Notes: generated by a model not told the origin, from the sequence alone. Positions 26,657-36,026 are shown, numbered from the stretch's first letter. The stretch: DNA of 64,000 nucleotides from Cryobacterium sp. PAMC25264 (GCF_019443325.1 NZ_CP080383.1:1674001-1738000); one strand, 5' to 3'. Numbers and translations: made by a program.

Positions 26657-28102
26657 TTAGACGGCATCCGCGGCGACAGGGGCGTCCGGCACGCCCGAAG
26701 CGGCATCAGCGGCGAGGAAACCCTCGGTCGCGCGCGTTCGGGCCAGAGCCGCTCCGGCCGCGGTTCCGCCGATGAGCCCGCCCAGCAGATCCTTGATGCC
26801 GACTCCCATGGTGGAGGCCAGGACGGCGTCGACCTCGGAGAAGCCCGAGGCGACGTTTTTGCTGAGCTGGCTCGCTCCGTCGGTCGAGATGACCGTGAGC
26901 TGGTCGATGTTGCCCATCGGGGCGGCGAGTTCGTGGGCGATCTTCGGCAGCATCTCCACCAGACGCAGCTGGATGAGCGCCTCCGACTGCTCGGCGACGG
27001 CCTGGGCGCTCAAGCGGGTGGCCTCGGCCTCGGCGGAACCGCGGGCCAGGATGGCGTCGGCGTTGGCCTGGCCCTCCGCGCGGATGGCCTCGGCGGACGC
27101 CACGCGACTGTCCCTGTCCGCGTTGGCGGCCGAGACCCGCGCCTCGGCGGCAGCGTTGGCGGACACCCGCACCCGGTACGCATCGGCGTCAGCCACGGCG
27201 TTGACCTCGGAGTCGAGCTCGGCCTTGCGCAGGCTGGCCCGGCGCTTGGCGGTCAGCTCCTGTTCCTGCACGATGGCCTGCTGGGCCTTGGCCTCGGCGA
27301 GCGGCTTCGACGCCGCGGCCTCTGCGGCCGCCTTGTCGGTATCGAGCTGCAGGGCGGCCTTGCGCAGCGCCAGGGTGTTCTGGGCTTCGGCGACGGCCTG
27401 TTCGGCGATGATCGACGCCTCCTGGGCTTCCCGGTTGGCCTGGTGCTCGGCGACCTCGGCCTGGCGACGCACCTTGGCCTGCTCCGCACGACCGAGGTCC
27501 CGGATGTAGTCGTTCTCGTCGGTGATGCCCTTGATTTCGAAGGAGTCGACGTCCACACCCTGGTTGGCCAGGGATTCGCGCGCCGTGGCCAGGACGGACG
27601 AACCCAGTTCGTCGCGCTTCTGGATGATGGTCATGACGTCCGTGGCGCCGATCGACGACCGCAACGATCCGCTGAGGACCTCCTGCGCGAAGTTGTCGAT
27701 GTTCTTGTCCTGGCCGAGGAACCGCTGGGCGGCTGCACGGATGGCGGTCGGGTCGTCTCCGACCTTGACGATGGCGACGGCCTCGACCGTGAGGGTGATC
27801 CCGTTGCGGTCTTGTGCGACGGCGGTGATCTCGATGGCGCGGCTGCGCAGGCTGATCTTGAATGCCTTCTGGAAGAACGGGGTGATGAACACACCCTGGC
27901 CGTGCACAACACGCTGGCCGGACTCCTCGAGGGTGGCACCGTCGACGATGGTTTTCTTGGACTTCTTCCCGGTGATGACGAGGGCCTCATCGGGGCCGGC
28001 GTTCTTGTAGATCGTGCGGGCGTAGACGAGCACGACCACTCCGACCACCAGGACCAAGAAGACGATTCCGACGATGGGGAGGCTGAGGAGATCGAAAAAC
28101 AT
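26657..28102 (-). CDS. Flotillin-like SPFH domain protein
   Basis: A 481-residue membrane-scaffold protein. An N-terminal transmembrane helix (LPIVGIVFLVLVVGVVVLVY) precedes the SPFH domain (GPDEALVITGKKS ... GQGVFITPFFQKAFKISLRSRAIEI). A long Ala/Glu-rich coiled coil follows (about residues 210-370, with AEAxA repeats), then a flotillin C-terminal segment. Flotillins organise membrane microdomains. It is last in a same-strand run with a LuxR regulator, a DUF6325 protein and a SHOCT protein. Confidence 0.92.
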   Translation of the reverse strand: MFFDLLSLPIVGIVFLVLVVGVVVLVYARTIYKNAGPDEALVITGKKSKKTIVDGATLEESGQRVVHGQGVFITPFFQKAFKISLRSRAIEITAVAQDRNGITLTVEAVAIVKVGDDPTAIRAAAQRFLGQDKNIDNFAQEVLSGSLRSSIGATDVMTIIQKRDELGSSVLATARESLANQGVDVDSFEIKGITDENDYIRDLGRAEQAKVRRQAEVAEHQANREAQEASIIAEQAVAEAQNTLALRKAALQLDTDKAAAEAAASKPLAEAKAQQAIVQEQELTAKRRASLRKAELDSEVNAVADADAYRVRVSANAAAEARVSAANADRDSRVASAEAIRAEGQANADAILARGSAEAEATRLSAQAVAEQSEALIQLRLVEMLPKIAHELAAPMGNIDQLTVISTDGASQLSKNVASGFSEVDAVLASTMGVGIKDLLGGLIGGTAAGAALARTRATEGFLAADAASGVPDAPVAADAV

Positions 28103-28226
28103 GGGCTTCCTTCCGGTCCGCGCAAAGCGAACGTCTCGGCGCGCAGGGCAGAAGGGCCCCCGAACCTCCCAGTAGGCTAGCGTCCCGGCGGGTCGGCGTG
28201 GGCAGTTCGACGGTTTTCTCCCCGGA

Positions 28227-28553
28227 TCAGGCCAGAAGTTTCGCCTTCGCCGCGGTGAACTCGTCGTCGCTGAGCACCCCGGCGTTGTGCAGCTGCGACA
28301 GCTGGTTCAATTGGTCGAGCAGGCCAGAGTCATTGGAGGCCGGCGCCTGCTGCTGGGCCTGCTGGGCCGCCTGCTGTTGGGCGGCGTACTGGTCCTCTTG
28401 AGCCTGCGCGTCGGCCTGGGCCTGAGCGTCCTGCGCCCTGGCCTGTTGCCTGCGGGACACATTGCCGCTGACGGCGGTGGCCGTGCCGGCGACAACGGCG
28501 GTGCGCGCGGCCATTCCGATCAGGCCCGGGCGGCCCATTCGACGTGGTGACAT
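28227..28553 (-). CDS. SHOCT domain-containing small membrane-associated protein
   Basis: A 108-residue protein. The N-terminal hydrophobic part (GLIGMAARTAVVAGTATAV) is followed by a Gln/Ala-rich stretch (QAQADAQAQEDQYAAQQQ) and a C-terminal SHOCT motif (LDQLNQLSQLHNAGVLSDDEFTAAKAKLLA), a short oligomerisation element. In actinobacteria this protein type is commonly encoded beside DUF6325 proteins, as here. Precise function unknown. Confidence 0.88.
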   Translation of the reverse strand: MSPRRMGRPGLIGMAARTAVVAGTATAVSGNVSRRQQARAQDAQAQADAQAQEDQYAAQQQAAQQAQQQAPASNDSGLLDQLNQLSQLHNAGVLSDDEFTAAKAKLLA

Positions 28554-28628
28554 GTTCGACTCCTCAGTGGGTTTCGGTAGGGGGTGGGGTTTGGTGGGGT
28601 GGCGTGGGGGCGTGTGCCGGTTCGCGGG

Positions 28629-29050
28629 TTAGCGCGCGGCCTCCAGAACGGCGTTCACCACGGCGGCGGGGATGCGCTCCTGATGCAGGACCGCGCCCCG
28701 GAGGCGGCCAGGACCGAGGCGAAATGCCGGGCCCAGGTCAGTTCGACAACGAGCACAGCGGCCGAGGTACCCGGCTCCAGCTGCATGGCGAGTTCCTCCA
28801 CGTCGTCGATACCGGCCAGGCCCAGCTCACCGAGGTCGAGGTCCGGAAGCTGCGTCTTCTCCGGCAGGTCGTCAATCTCGACGATCAGCACCTCGCCGTC
28901 CACGGTGCGGTTGACGAAGATCAGGTCCAGCAGGGTGACGGTGCGCTCCTCGATGAGATCGAGCAGCGCCTGCCGCAGGGCCGGCCCCGGTCGGTCTCCG
29001 TCAAACGAGATGAGGAGGAGCTCCACCGGTCCGTACGCATATTCCTCCAT
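28629..29050 (-). CDS. DUF6325 family protein (apparent frameshift near 3' end)
   Basis: A small acidic protein, start ATG 29050 (MEEYAYGPVELLLISFDGDRPG). The family core FVNRTVDGEVLIVEIDD and a C-terminal stretch up to FASVLAASG are in one frame, which then ends early at 28655 with an atypical tail (ARSCIRSASPPPW). Adding one G to the run at 28696-28699 gives the expected ending GGAVLHQERIPAAVVNAVLEAAR and a stop at 28629. The function is unknown; it may work with the SHOCT protein downstream. A 16-bp tandem repeat sits in its leader. Confidence 0.8.
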
Positions 29051-29071
29051 GACAGAACCCTTCGTCGTGTG

Positions 29072-29103
29072 GCTGCAGTGTCGCCTCGCTGCAGTGTCGC
29101 CGC
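29072..29103. repeat. 16-bp tandem repeat in the DUF6325 leader
   Basis: GCTGCAGTGTCGCCTC at 29072-29087 is followed by GCTGCAGTGTCGCCGC at 29088-29103, 22 to 53 bases upstream of the ATG on the minus strand. It may change promoter or leader spacing. Confidence 0.85.
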
Positions 29104-29207
29104 GGGCGCACGGAGTCGAGTCACCCGATCCGGGTGAATCTAGCTCAGAGCAAGCCGCGCTCCTGGGCGATCGCCACAGCATCGGCCCGGTTCGCCGCCT
29201 CGAGCTT

Positions 29208-31943
29208 CTAGTAAATGTTGCGCAGATGGGTCTTGACGGTGTTCGGACTGACGTTGCGCTTGCGGGCGATGTCAGCCACCGACTGGTGCACAGGCAGTTC
29301 CCGCAGCACCTCCCGTTCCCGCTGGGTCAGCTTCGGGCTGCTCCTGCCGGCGTCTGCACCGTGCCCGCGAGCGTTGGGCCGCACGCGCGCAGCGCAGCGC
29401 AGGGTGTGCCGGGCGAATTCGTCGAGATCACCGAGCCGGCCGAGGCGGCTTCGGATGAGGGCCGCGCCCTGGCCGCCCACGGCGAGGAACGCCCGCTCGG
29501 TGCCGAATTGGCTGGCCAGGCGCAGAGCTCGAAGCAGCCGCGCATCCGACTCGACGTGGCGCCCGGAGAGCTCTGCCACGTGGGAGAGGGCAATCCACGC
29601 ACTGACCATGGTCGACCCGCGACGAGCGGTTCGTTCGTCGAGCGCGGCCTCGCGCAGGCGTTCCTCGGCCGGATGCCCTGCCCGGGTGGGCGGAACCGAC
29701 AGGAAACGAAGCAGGAGCGCCTCGAGGGACTCCTCCCCCAGGACCGATTCCACCAATCGCACCACGGCCTGTGTCTCCGGTCGGCCGTCAAGCGCGCCGC
29801 TCACCTCGAGGAGAGGCACACAGCAGAGGCTGAGTGACCGGGGGTGGTCTGCTCCGACTTCACGCATCAGCAGCATCAACGCGTCCATGGTGCGACGCGA
29901 GTGCGGGTCGGTGTCGAAACCGTTCAGCAGAAGGAGTACCTGGGCGGGCACGGTCACGCCGGCGTCGTAGGCGAGGTGCGGATGCGAGCTCAACCTCTCC
30001 ACGACATCGACGTCGAGCGGTTGGCAGCGTTCGTACCGGCGGATCATCGTGTACAGAACCGCCCGGCTGCCGACCTGGTCGGCCGCGGAGGGCGGGGCCG
30101 GGGACTCCGCCATCTGGCTCTCCAACATCGCCACCTGCAACCATCTGCCGGCGTGGGCCACCGCCGTGGCCGCCAGGTCGCTCGCGACCAGGAACAGCCA
30201 GCTGTAGCCGGCCATGCGGGCCGACTCGGCGACGTCCCGCAGGATGTCCTCCGCCGGCCCGGGCAGGCCGAGCCTGTCGAGGCAACGTCCCTCGGCCATC
30301 CCGGTGAGGAGGTCGATTGCGAGGTCGAGCCGGGCCGCCTCGCCCACTCGATGACCCTGCAGGGCATGCAACCGTTTGACCACGTCCGCGGGCTCGACCG
30401 CGAGGAGGGCATGCAGGATCTCGATCACGGCCGGCCACAGCGCGTGACGACGCTGCGGGCTGAACCCAGACCAGCCGGCTGTATCGCCCGCGGCGGCGAG
30501 GAGCTGGTGCGCACGCCGCCTGGCGGCGAACGCCGGTGCGTCCAGCAGAACCCGCAGGGCCAACGCCGCCGTGGACGGGACCGGGGTGTCGAGGCGCCGG
30601 AGTGCCCGCCCCACCAGGTCGGTGTCGCCGGTGAGAACGAGCGCCAGGCCGAACCGATCGAGCGTCTCCCCCACGAGGGCGGTGTCCCGTGTGTGCAACG
30701 CCTGGTGCAGCGCCGCCGCACCATCGGATCGTTCGGAGAACCAGTGGCAGGCCAGGACATGCCGATCCGTGGTCGCATCGGCGTCGTGCCCGCGGGCCGC
30801 CGCCTGCAGGTAGCTCAACAAGATCGGATGGAACCGGTAGGCCTCCCCTGCCGCGACGCGTGTCTCGGCGCTCGAATCGACCGAGCCCGTGCCGCTGGTG
30901 ACAGCGCCGCTCCTGACAGCAGCGCTCGCGTGCGACACGTCGGGCACCCGCACCAGCATCCCGTTGCTCCGGGACACCCGCTCGAGGACCTCGCCGGCAT
31001 CGCTTCGGGCGGTGACCCGGACCGCCAACTCCAGGGGCACCAGAAAGGATACGGCCGACCGCATGAGGATGTCCCGTTGGTCGTCGTCCAGGCCGTCGAG
31101 CACTTCGGCGGCCACGTAGTCGGTGACGGCGGGAGTGGCCCCATCGATGTCGGTGAGGGAGAACCCGGGCAGGCCGACTCCAGTGTCGGTGATCCCGGTG
31201 GCGGTGATCCCAGAGTCGCCGGCCGGGCTCGGGTCCGGGTGTTCGCGGTCCTGTCCCTGTCCGGCGAGGGCGAAGGTGAGCGCCGTCGCCCACCCTCCGG
31301 TGTTGCGCCACAGTGCGACGGCGTGCTCCGTCGACAGGCGCAGATGCCGTTGGGCGGCCAGGTCGAGAGTCTCCTCGAGGGTGAACGCGAGTATCTCCCC
31401 CGGGCAGTCGAGCAGCACTCCGGCGGCCAGCAGCGGTGCCGTGCCCGTGCCGGGGCGGCGACGGCCCGCCACGATGATGCGGAGATCAGGTGGCGCCAGC
31501 GAGATCATCGGCCACCACCCGTCCGGGATCGACGGTCCGCTTTCGTCGGGTCCGGTGGGAAGGTCGACATCATCTATGAACACGTAGCGTAGCGCCGTGT
31601 CCGTGCGAGGGACGTCGGAAGGCGCGCCCCGGAACGCCTGGAGGGCCAGGGTGGGAGCGAGTAGCCGCCACACAGCATCCGGGTCCCGAGCCGTGACAAG
31701 ATCCGTTCCGGTCATCCAGCGCACGTCGGCGCCCTCGGCGGCCAGTCGGCGTGCCCACCCGGCCAGCAGGGTGGTCTTGCCCGATCCGGCGGCATCCCAC
31801 AGTTGGAGGACCCGGGCATCCGTGCCTTGGAGCCGAACGATGAGGTCGTCCAGACGCGACCGGTGCAGGTACCACTCCGGCTCGGAGGCGACCCCCGGAG
31901 GCCCCCACGGCTCAGGGGGTAACGGAGTGGGTGCGGGATCCAT
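29208..31943 (-). CDS. Large LuxR-family regulator (MalT/LAL-like ATPase), amber-shortened
   Basis: A 911-residue signal-transduction ATPase. An N-terminal P-loop (WDAAGSGKTTLL, about residues 50-61) with Walker-B-like YVFIDDVDLP starts a STAND NTPase module. A long helical TPR-like region follows, then a C-terminal LuxR helix-turn-helix (LTQREREVLRELPVHQSVADIARKRNVSPNTVKTHLRNIY). An in-frame TAG at 29208-29210 stops translation there. The same frame continues with KLEAANRADAVAIAQERGLL and a TGA at 29145, the normal end of this family. The recognition helix is retained but the fourth helix is lost. Signal and targets are unknown; it may control the downstream DUF6325-SHOCT-flotillin genes. 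Confidence 0.9.
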   Translation of the reverse strand: MDPAPTPLPPEPWGPPGVASEPEWYLHRSRLDDLIVRLQGTDARVLQLWDAAGSGKTTLLAGWARRLAAEGADVRWMTGTDLVTARDPDAVWRLLAPTLALQAFRGAPSDVPRTDTALRYVFIDDVDLPTGPDESGPSIPDGWWPMISLAPPDLRIIVAGRRRPGTGTAPLLAAGVLLDCPGEILAFTLEETLDLAAQRHLRLSTEHAVALWRNTGGWATALTFALAGQGQDREHPDPSPAGDSGITATGITDTGVGLPGFSLTDIDGATPAVTDYVAAEVLDGLDDDQRDILMRSAVSFLVPLELAVRVTARSDAGEVLERVSRSNGMLVRVPDVSHASAAVRSGAVTSGTGSVDSSAETRVAAGEAYRFHPILLSYLQAAARGHDADATTDRHVLACHWFSERSDGAAALHQALHTRDTALVGETLDRFGLALVLTGDTDLVGRALRRLDTPVPSTAALALRVLLDAPAFAARRRAHQLLAAAGDTAGWSGFSPQRRHALWPAVIEILHALLAVEPADVVKRLHALQGHRVGEAARLDLAIDLLTGMAEGRCLDRLGLPGPAEDILRDVAESARMAGYSWLFLVASDLAATAVAHAGRWLQVAMLESQMAESPAPPSAADQVGSRAVLYTMIRRYERCQPLDVDVVERLSSHPHLAYDAGVTVPAQVLLLLNGFDTDPHSRRTMDALMLLMREVGADHPRSLSLCCVPLLEVSGALDGRPETQAVVRLVESVLGEESLEALLLRFLSVPPTRAGHPAEERLREAALDERTARRGSTMVSAWIALSHVAELSGRHVESDARLLRALRLASQFGTERAFLAVGGQGAALIRSRLGRLGDLDEFARHTLRCAARVRPNARGHGADAGRSSPKLTQREREVLRELPVHQSVADIARKRNVSPNTVKTHLRNIY

Positions 31944-32054
31944 CGGGAAGTGTCCTCGATTTGCGTCCTGGAAGTAGGTGGTGCCGGAGTCTCGATCCTG
32001 GGCGCCGACTGCGGCGCTTCGACTGTGCGGGGAGGCGCGGGGAATTCACCGGCA

Positions 32055-32088
32055 CCGTCAAGGTCCCGGATTCCCGGGACCTTGACGG
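32055..32088. promoter_or_regulatory. Perfect 15-bp inverted repeat upstream of the LuxR gene
   Basis: Arms CCGTCAAGGTCCCGG (32055-32069) and CCGGGACCTTGACGG (32074-32088) with loop ATTC, 112 bases before the LuxR start codon. No T run follows on either strand, so an operator or RNA structure fits better than a terminator. Confidence 0.5.
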
Positions 32089-32203
32089 AGCTTCTCGCGG
32101 TGTTCGGGTCACCGCCAGTGAGGTGATGATGCCGCGGCCCGAGCCCACGGTCAAGGGGCACGACCCGCGGGCGCTTTTTGTCCTCCCCGGCGCAACGACG
32201 AAG

Positions 32204-32255
32204 GGCGGTGAGAAGGTGTCGGGTGCGTGACGCACCCGTACACTTCCTCACCGCC
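32204..32255 (-). terminator. Long hairpin downstream of amt
   Basis: GGCGGTGAGAAGGTGTCGGG (from 32204) pairs imperfectly with the stretch ending CTTCCTCACCGCC at 32255; about 24 base pairs around a TGA loop. It lies 43 bases after the amt stop and probably ends its transcript, although there is no clear T run. Confidence 0.5.
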
Positions 32256-32297
32256 CCGGTCGGCGTGAGCCTGACGGCCTGGTCGGCCGCAGTCAGA

Positions 32298-33518
32298 TTA
32301 GACGCGGTCCAGCGCGTAACCCTCTTCACCGTGCACGACGGTGTCGATGCCGGCAACTTCGTCTTCGTTCTTGATGCGGAAGCCGAGGGTCTTCTCGATG
32401 GCGAAACCCAGCACGTAGGCGATGACGAACGAGTAGATCAGCACGGCGAAGGCTGCGATGGCCTGCACGGCGAGCTGGCCCAGGTCGCCACCGACGAAGA
32501 GGCCGGTGCCGATGGCGAAGAAGCCGAGGTACAGGGTGCCGATGATGCCACCGACGAGGTGGATGCCCACAACGTCGAGGGAATCGTCGAAGCCGAACTT
32601 GAACTTCATCTCGATGGCCATGGCGCACACGGCACCAGCGACGACGCCGAGCAGCAGGGCCCAGCCGGGTTCGAGGTTGGCGCAGGCGGGGGTGATCGCC
32701 ACGAGACCGGCGACGGCACCGGATGCTGCGCCGACCGACGTGGCCTTGCCGTCCTTGATCTTTTCCACGATCATCCAGCCGAGGATGGCCGCAGCGGTAG
32801 CGCCGAGGGTGTTGACCACGATGAGGCCGACGTTGGCGAGGCCGTTGAGCCATTCGGCTCCGGCGTTGAAACCGAACCAGCCGAACCAGAGGATGGCTGC
32901 GCCGAGGAGGACCAGCGGCACGTTGTGCGGCTTGGTGATTCCCTTCTGGAAGCCGATGCGCTTGCCCAGAACGAGTGCGAGAGCCAGCGCGGCAGCACCG
33001 GCGTTGATGTGCACAGCGGTACCGCCGGCGTAGTCGATGACTCCCGGCAGGCCGAGGGTCTCGCCGAGACTCATGATCCAGCCACCGCCCCAGACCCAGG
33101 CGGCGACGGGGAAGTAGACCAGGGTGGCCCAGATACCGGCGAAGATCATCCAGGAGCCGAACTTGGCACGGTCAGCGACGGCCCCGGAGATCAGTGCGAC
33201 GGTGATGATCGCGAAGGTGGCGCCGTAGGTGGCGCCGAGGAGATCGGTGTTTCCGGTCTCGCCGGTGGCGAGGGCTCCCAGTCCGAAGTCCGAGAAGGGG
33301 TTACCCGCGAACTGCGAGGGTCCGTCCACAGCGCTCATGTTGTATCCGTAGAGGATCCACAGAACGCTGATGAGCCCGAGGGCTCCGAAGCTCATCATCA
33401 TCATGCTGACGACGCTCTTGGCCTTGACCAGTCCGCCGTAGAAGAACGCGACTCCCGGAGTCATGAACAGCACAAGTGCGGTTGCCGTCAACCCCCATGC
33501 AATGCTTCCCGTATCCAT
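32298..33518 (-). CDS. amt: Ammonium transporter
   Basis: Eleven-helix inner-membrane channel for ammonium/ammonia. The 406-residue product starts MDTGSIAWGLTATALVLFMTPGVAFFYGGLV. The ammonium-site aspartate is in VIDYAGGTAVHINAG, with the first pore histidine; the second is in VVGIHLVGGIIG. NPFSDFGLG and GKRIGFQKGITKPHNVPLVLLGAAILWFGWFGFN match the family. Unlike the usual actinobacterial arrangement there is no glnK or glnD next to it. Confidence 0.96.
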   Translation of the reverse strand: MDTGSIAWGLTATALVLFMTPGVAFFYGGLVKAKSVVSMMMMSFGALGLISVLWILYGYNMSAVDGPSQFAGNPFSDFGLGALATGETGNTDLLGATYGATFAIITVALISGAVADRAKFGSWMIFAGIWATLVYFPVAAWVWGGGWIMSLGETLGLPGVIDYAGGTAVHINAGAAALALALVLGKRIGFQKGITKPHNVPLVLLGAAILWFGWFGFNAGAEWLNGLANVGLIVVNTLGATAAAILGWMIVEKIKDGKATSVGAASGAVAGLVAITPACANLEPGWALLLGVVAGAVCAMAIEMKFKFGFDDSLDVVGIHLVGGIIGTLYLGFFAIGTGLFVGGDLGQLAVQAIAAFAVLIYSFVIAYVLGFAIEKTLGFRIKNEDEVAGIDTVVHGEEGYALDRV

Positions 33519-33765
33519 AGATTGTCCTCACACCTCTCGAGTTAGCTGGGTGTACCGGGAAGCCTCATGACGAGCGTGCTGGGTGCTGTATCTGTCCCGG
33601 GTACGCCACTTAGTCTCCGACCAGGACGTTTCACGAGCCGCACCGTCGTGTTTCAGGCAGGTTACGCAACCGCCCGCAACGTTAAGAACGTGTTTCCAGC
33701 GGCCGCGAACCTTCCTGCAGAACGCGGGCGGGCGTGACGCCTCGCCCGTTCGTACGAACCTGCAT

Positions 33766-33795
33766 GCGGTCAGTCGGCGTGCGGTCAGTCGGCGT
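33766..33795. repeat. 15-bp tandem repeat across the zapE stop codon
   Basis: GCGGTCAGTCGGCGT occurs at 33766-33780 and 33781-33795, then starts a third time. The unit includes the TCA complement of the zapE TGA stop (33785-33787), so the extra copy lies in the 3' untranslated part. Confidence 0.9.
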
Positions 33796-34840
33796 GCGGT
33801 GGCAACTCGCCCGTGGTCAACGCCACCATGCGCGATTGCGACCGCTGATACTTCTTGCGATAGCCGCCCTGCATCATCTCGGCGTCGAACACGTCGTGCA
33901 GGGCAACTCCGCTGGCGATGATCGGAATCTCGGCGTCGTAGACGCGGTCGATGAACGCGACGAGCCGCAGGGCATCCGTCTGGTCGGTCAGCAGGTAGAC
34001 GTTTCGCAGCGCGATCACGTCGAGTTCGGCGATCATTTTGATGTACTTCGACGGATGCACGGTGCTGAGGTGTCTCATCAGGGTGCCGAAATCATCGACG
34101 GACACCCGGTTGCCGCGAGCGGCCAGGGCCGTGCTCATCCGGTCGAGTTCCTCCGGAAGCACCGTCTGCGCATGCCCAGACGCGTCACGGCGGCGGTAGT
34201 CGAGCCCGTCGATGCGCACGGTTTCGAAGTTGGCCGACATCGCCTGGATCTCACGCAGGAAGTCCGCGGCTGCGAAGCGACCCTCCCCCAGCGAGTTCGG
34301 CGGTGTGTTCGAGGTGGCCGCGACACGGGTTCCAGAGGCGATGAGCTCACCGAGCAACCGGGTCATCAGCATGGTGTCGCCCGGGTCGTCGAGCTCGAAC
34401 TCGTCGATGCAGATGAGCTTGGCCCCGGTGAGTTGAACCACGGTGTCGGCGTAGCCCAACGCCCCGACCAGCGCGGTGTACTCGATGAACGTGCCGAAGT
34501 ACTTGGGGCCAGGTGCCCCGTGCCAGAGCGCCGCGAGGAGGTGTGTCTTGCCCACGCCGAAGCCGCCGTCGAGGTAGACGCCGGGAAGCTCGGCCTTGGT
34601 CCGGCGGGAGCGTGAGAAGAACCCGCCCGGGCGCGCACGCCAGGCGGCGAAAGAGTTCAACCGTTCAACGGCTGCCAGCTGGGAAGGATAGTCCAGGTCC
34701 GGGCGGTAGGACTCGAAGGAGGCGTGCTCGAACTGTGGCGGCGGCACCAGCTCGGCGACGATCTCTGCGCCCGTGATCGACGGCGACCGCTCGATCAACC
34801 GCACGGGGCTCTTCGGGCTCTGGTCGACCATGTCTGGCAT
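33785..34840 (-). CDS. zapE: Cell division ATPase ZapE (AFG1-like)
   Basis: AAA+-related P-loop ATPase of the AFG1/ZapE family, linked to Z-ring dynamics under stress. I start at ATG 34840 (MPDMVDQSPKSP), preceded by AGGAA, for 351 residues. Walker A GGFGVGKT is at 92-99, Walker B is LICIDEFEL, and ATSNTPPNSLGEGRF and YRRRDASG follow. The C-terminus matches the family (LVAFIDRVYDAEIPIIASG, MMQGGYRKKYQRSQSRM). It is divergent from the rhodanese gene. Confidence 0.93.
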   Translation of the reverse strand: MPDMVDQSPKSPVRLIERSPSITGAEIVAELVPPPQFEHASFESYRPDLDYPSQLAAVERLNSFAAWRARPGGFFSRSRRTKAELPGVYLDGGFGVGKTHLLAALWHGAPGPKYFGTFIEYTALVGALGYADTVVQLTGAKLICIDEFELDDPGDTMLMTRLLGELIASGTRVAATSNTPPNSLGEGRFAAADFLREIQAMSANFETVRIDGLDYRRRDASGHAQTVLPEELDRMSTALAARGNRVSVDDFGTLMRHLSTVHPSKYIKMIAELDVIALRNVYLLTDQTDALRLVAFIDRVYDAEIPIIASGVALHDVFDAEMMQGGYRKKYQRSQSRMVALTTGELPPHAD

Positions 34841-35083
34841 CCGGTTCCTGTCTGTGCAACCGGCATCCTGGCGGAATAACGGTGGGGTCTTCGTCCTTGC
34901 AAACCTCGGGGACATGCACCTCGCGCGCGTCTATCGGCGCCGGAACCGGCGCAAGCCGGGTCACGCCGGTAGATTCGGGTCGCGGGATGTCCACCAGCCT
35001 AAATGCACTCAAGCAGGCGTGGCGCCGCGACCGGCGCGGTGCGGATCACCAGCCGAGCACTGCCCGACCACCAGGAGGAAATC

Positions 35084-35986
35084 ATGACCGTCCCGACCGA
35101 CCCCACGCCCGCGTTCGCCGACTACGCGCATCCGGAACGTCTGGTGTCCACCGAGTGGCTTCAGGCGCATCTGGGCACCCCTGGCCTGGTCGTCGTGGAG
35201 TCGGACGAGGACGTGATCCTCTACGAGAGCGGCCACATCCCCACAGCGGTCAAGATCGACTGGCACACCGACCTCAACGACCCCGTGGAACGCGACTACA
35301 TCGACGGCACGGCCTTCGCCGCGTTGCTCGGCCGGAAGGGCATCAGCCGAGACAGCACCGTGGTGATCTACGGCGACAAGAGCAACTGGTGGGCCGCCTA
35401 CGCGCTTTGGGTGTTCACCCTTTTCGGCCATGAGGACGTTCGCCTGCTCGACGGCGGCCGACAGAAATGGCTCGCCGAAGACCGCGAGGTGACGACGGAC
35501 CGGGAATCCGCCTTTCCCGTCGACTACCCCGTGGTGGACCGGGTCGACGCCCCCATCCGGGCCTTTAAGGAGGATGTGCTCGCGCACTTCGGGCGTCCGT
35601 TGGTGGATGTGCGCTCGCCGGAGGAATACAGCGGTTTACGCACCACGGCCCCGGCCTACCCCGAGGAGGGGTCCCTGCGGGCCGGCCACATCCCCTCGGC
35701 GGTCTCGGTGCCCTGGGCACGGGCGGCGTCGGACGACGCCACGTTCCGGCCGCGCGGCGAACTCGATGCCATCTACCGCGACGAAGCCGGACTCACCGGC
35801 GCGGAGCCGGTCATCGCGTACTGCCGCATCGGCGAGCGATCCAGCCATACCTGGTTCGTGCTCACCCACCTCCTCGGTCTGAAGGATGTGCGCAACTACG
35901 ACGGCTCCTGGACCGAGTGGGGTAGTGCCGTGCGGGTGCCCATCGTGCAGGGCACCGACCCGGGCTCAGTCCCCACTCCGCGATGA
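35084..35986 (+). CDS. sseA: Two-domain sulfurtransferase (rhodanese)
   Basis: Transfers sulfane sulfur from a thiosulfate- or mercaptopyruvate-type donor via a Cys persulfide. The 300-residue product starts at ATG 35084, preceded by AGGAGG. The inactive N-terminal rhodanese domain ([19 protein letters not shown]) is followed by the catalytic domain with Cys247 in [20 protein letters not shown] is the thiosulfate-type active loop of the actinobacterial SseA group. It is followed by sufE 40 bases later, suggesting sulfur relay. Confidence 0.92.
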   Translation: MTVPTDPTPAFADYAHPERLVSTEWLQAHLGTPGLVVVESDEDVILYESGHIPTAVKIDWHTDLNDPVERDYIDGTAFAALLGRKGISRDSTVVIYGDKSNWWAAYALWVFTLFGHEDVRLLDGGRQKWLAEDREVTTDRESAFPVDYPVVDRVDAPIRAFKEDVLAHFGRPLVDVRSPEEYSGLRTTAPAYPEEGSLRAGHIPSAVSVPWARAASDDATFRPRGELDAIYRDEAGLTGAEPVIAYCRIGERSSHTWFVLTHLLGLKDVRNYDGSWTEWGSAVRVPIVQGTDPGSVPTPR

Positions 35987-36026
35987 CCTCCCGGTCGGCT
36001 CCCACCGACATGGCAGAATTGATGTG

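Larger units (their letters stand above)
31944..32297. other. 354-base gap between amt and the LuxR gene
   Basis: No convincing gene. It holds a perfect 15-bp inverted repeat (32055-32088) and a long imperfect hairpin (32204-32255), described separately, and should contain the LuxR promoter. Confidence 0.7.
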
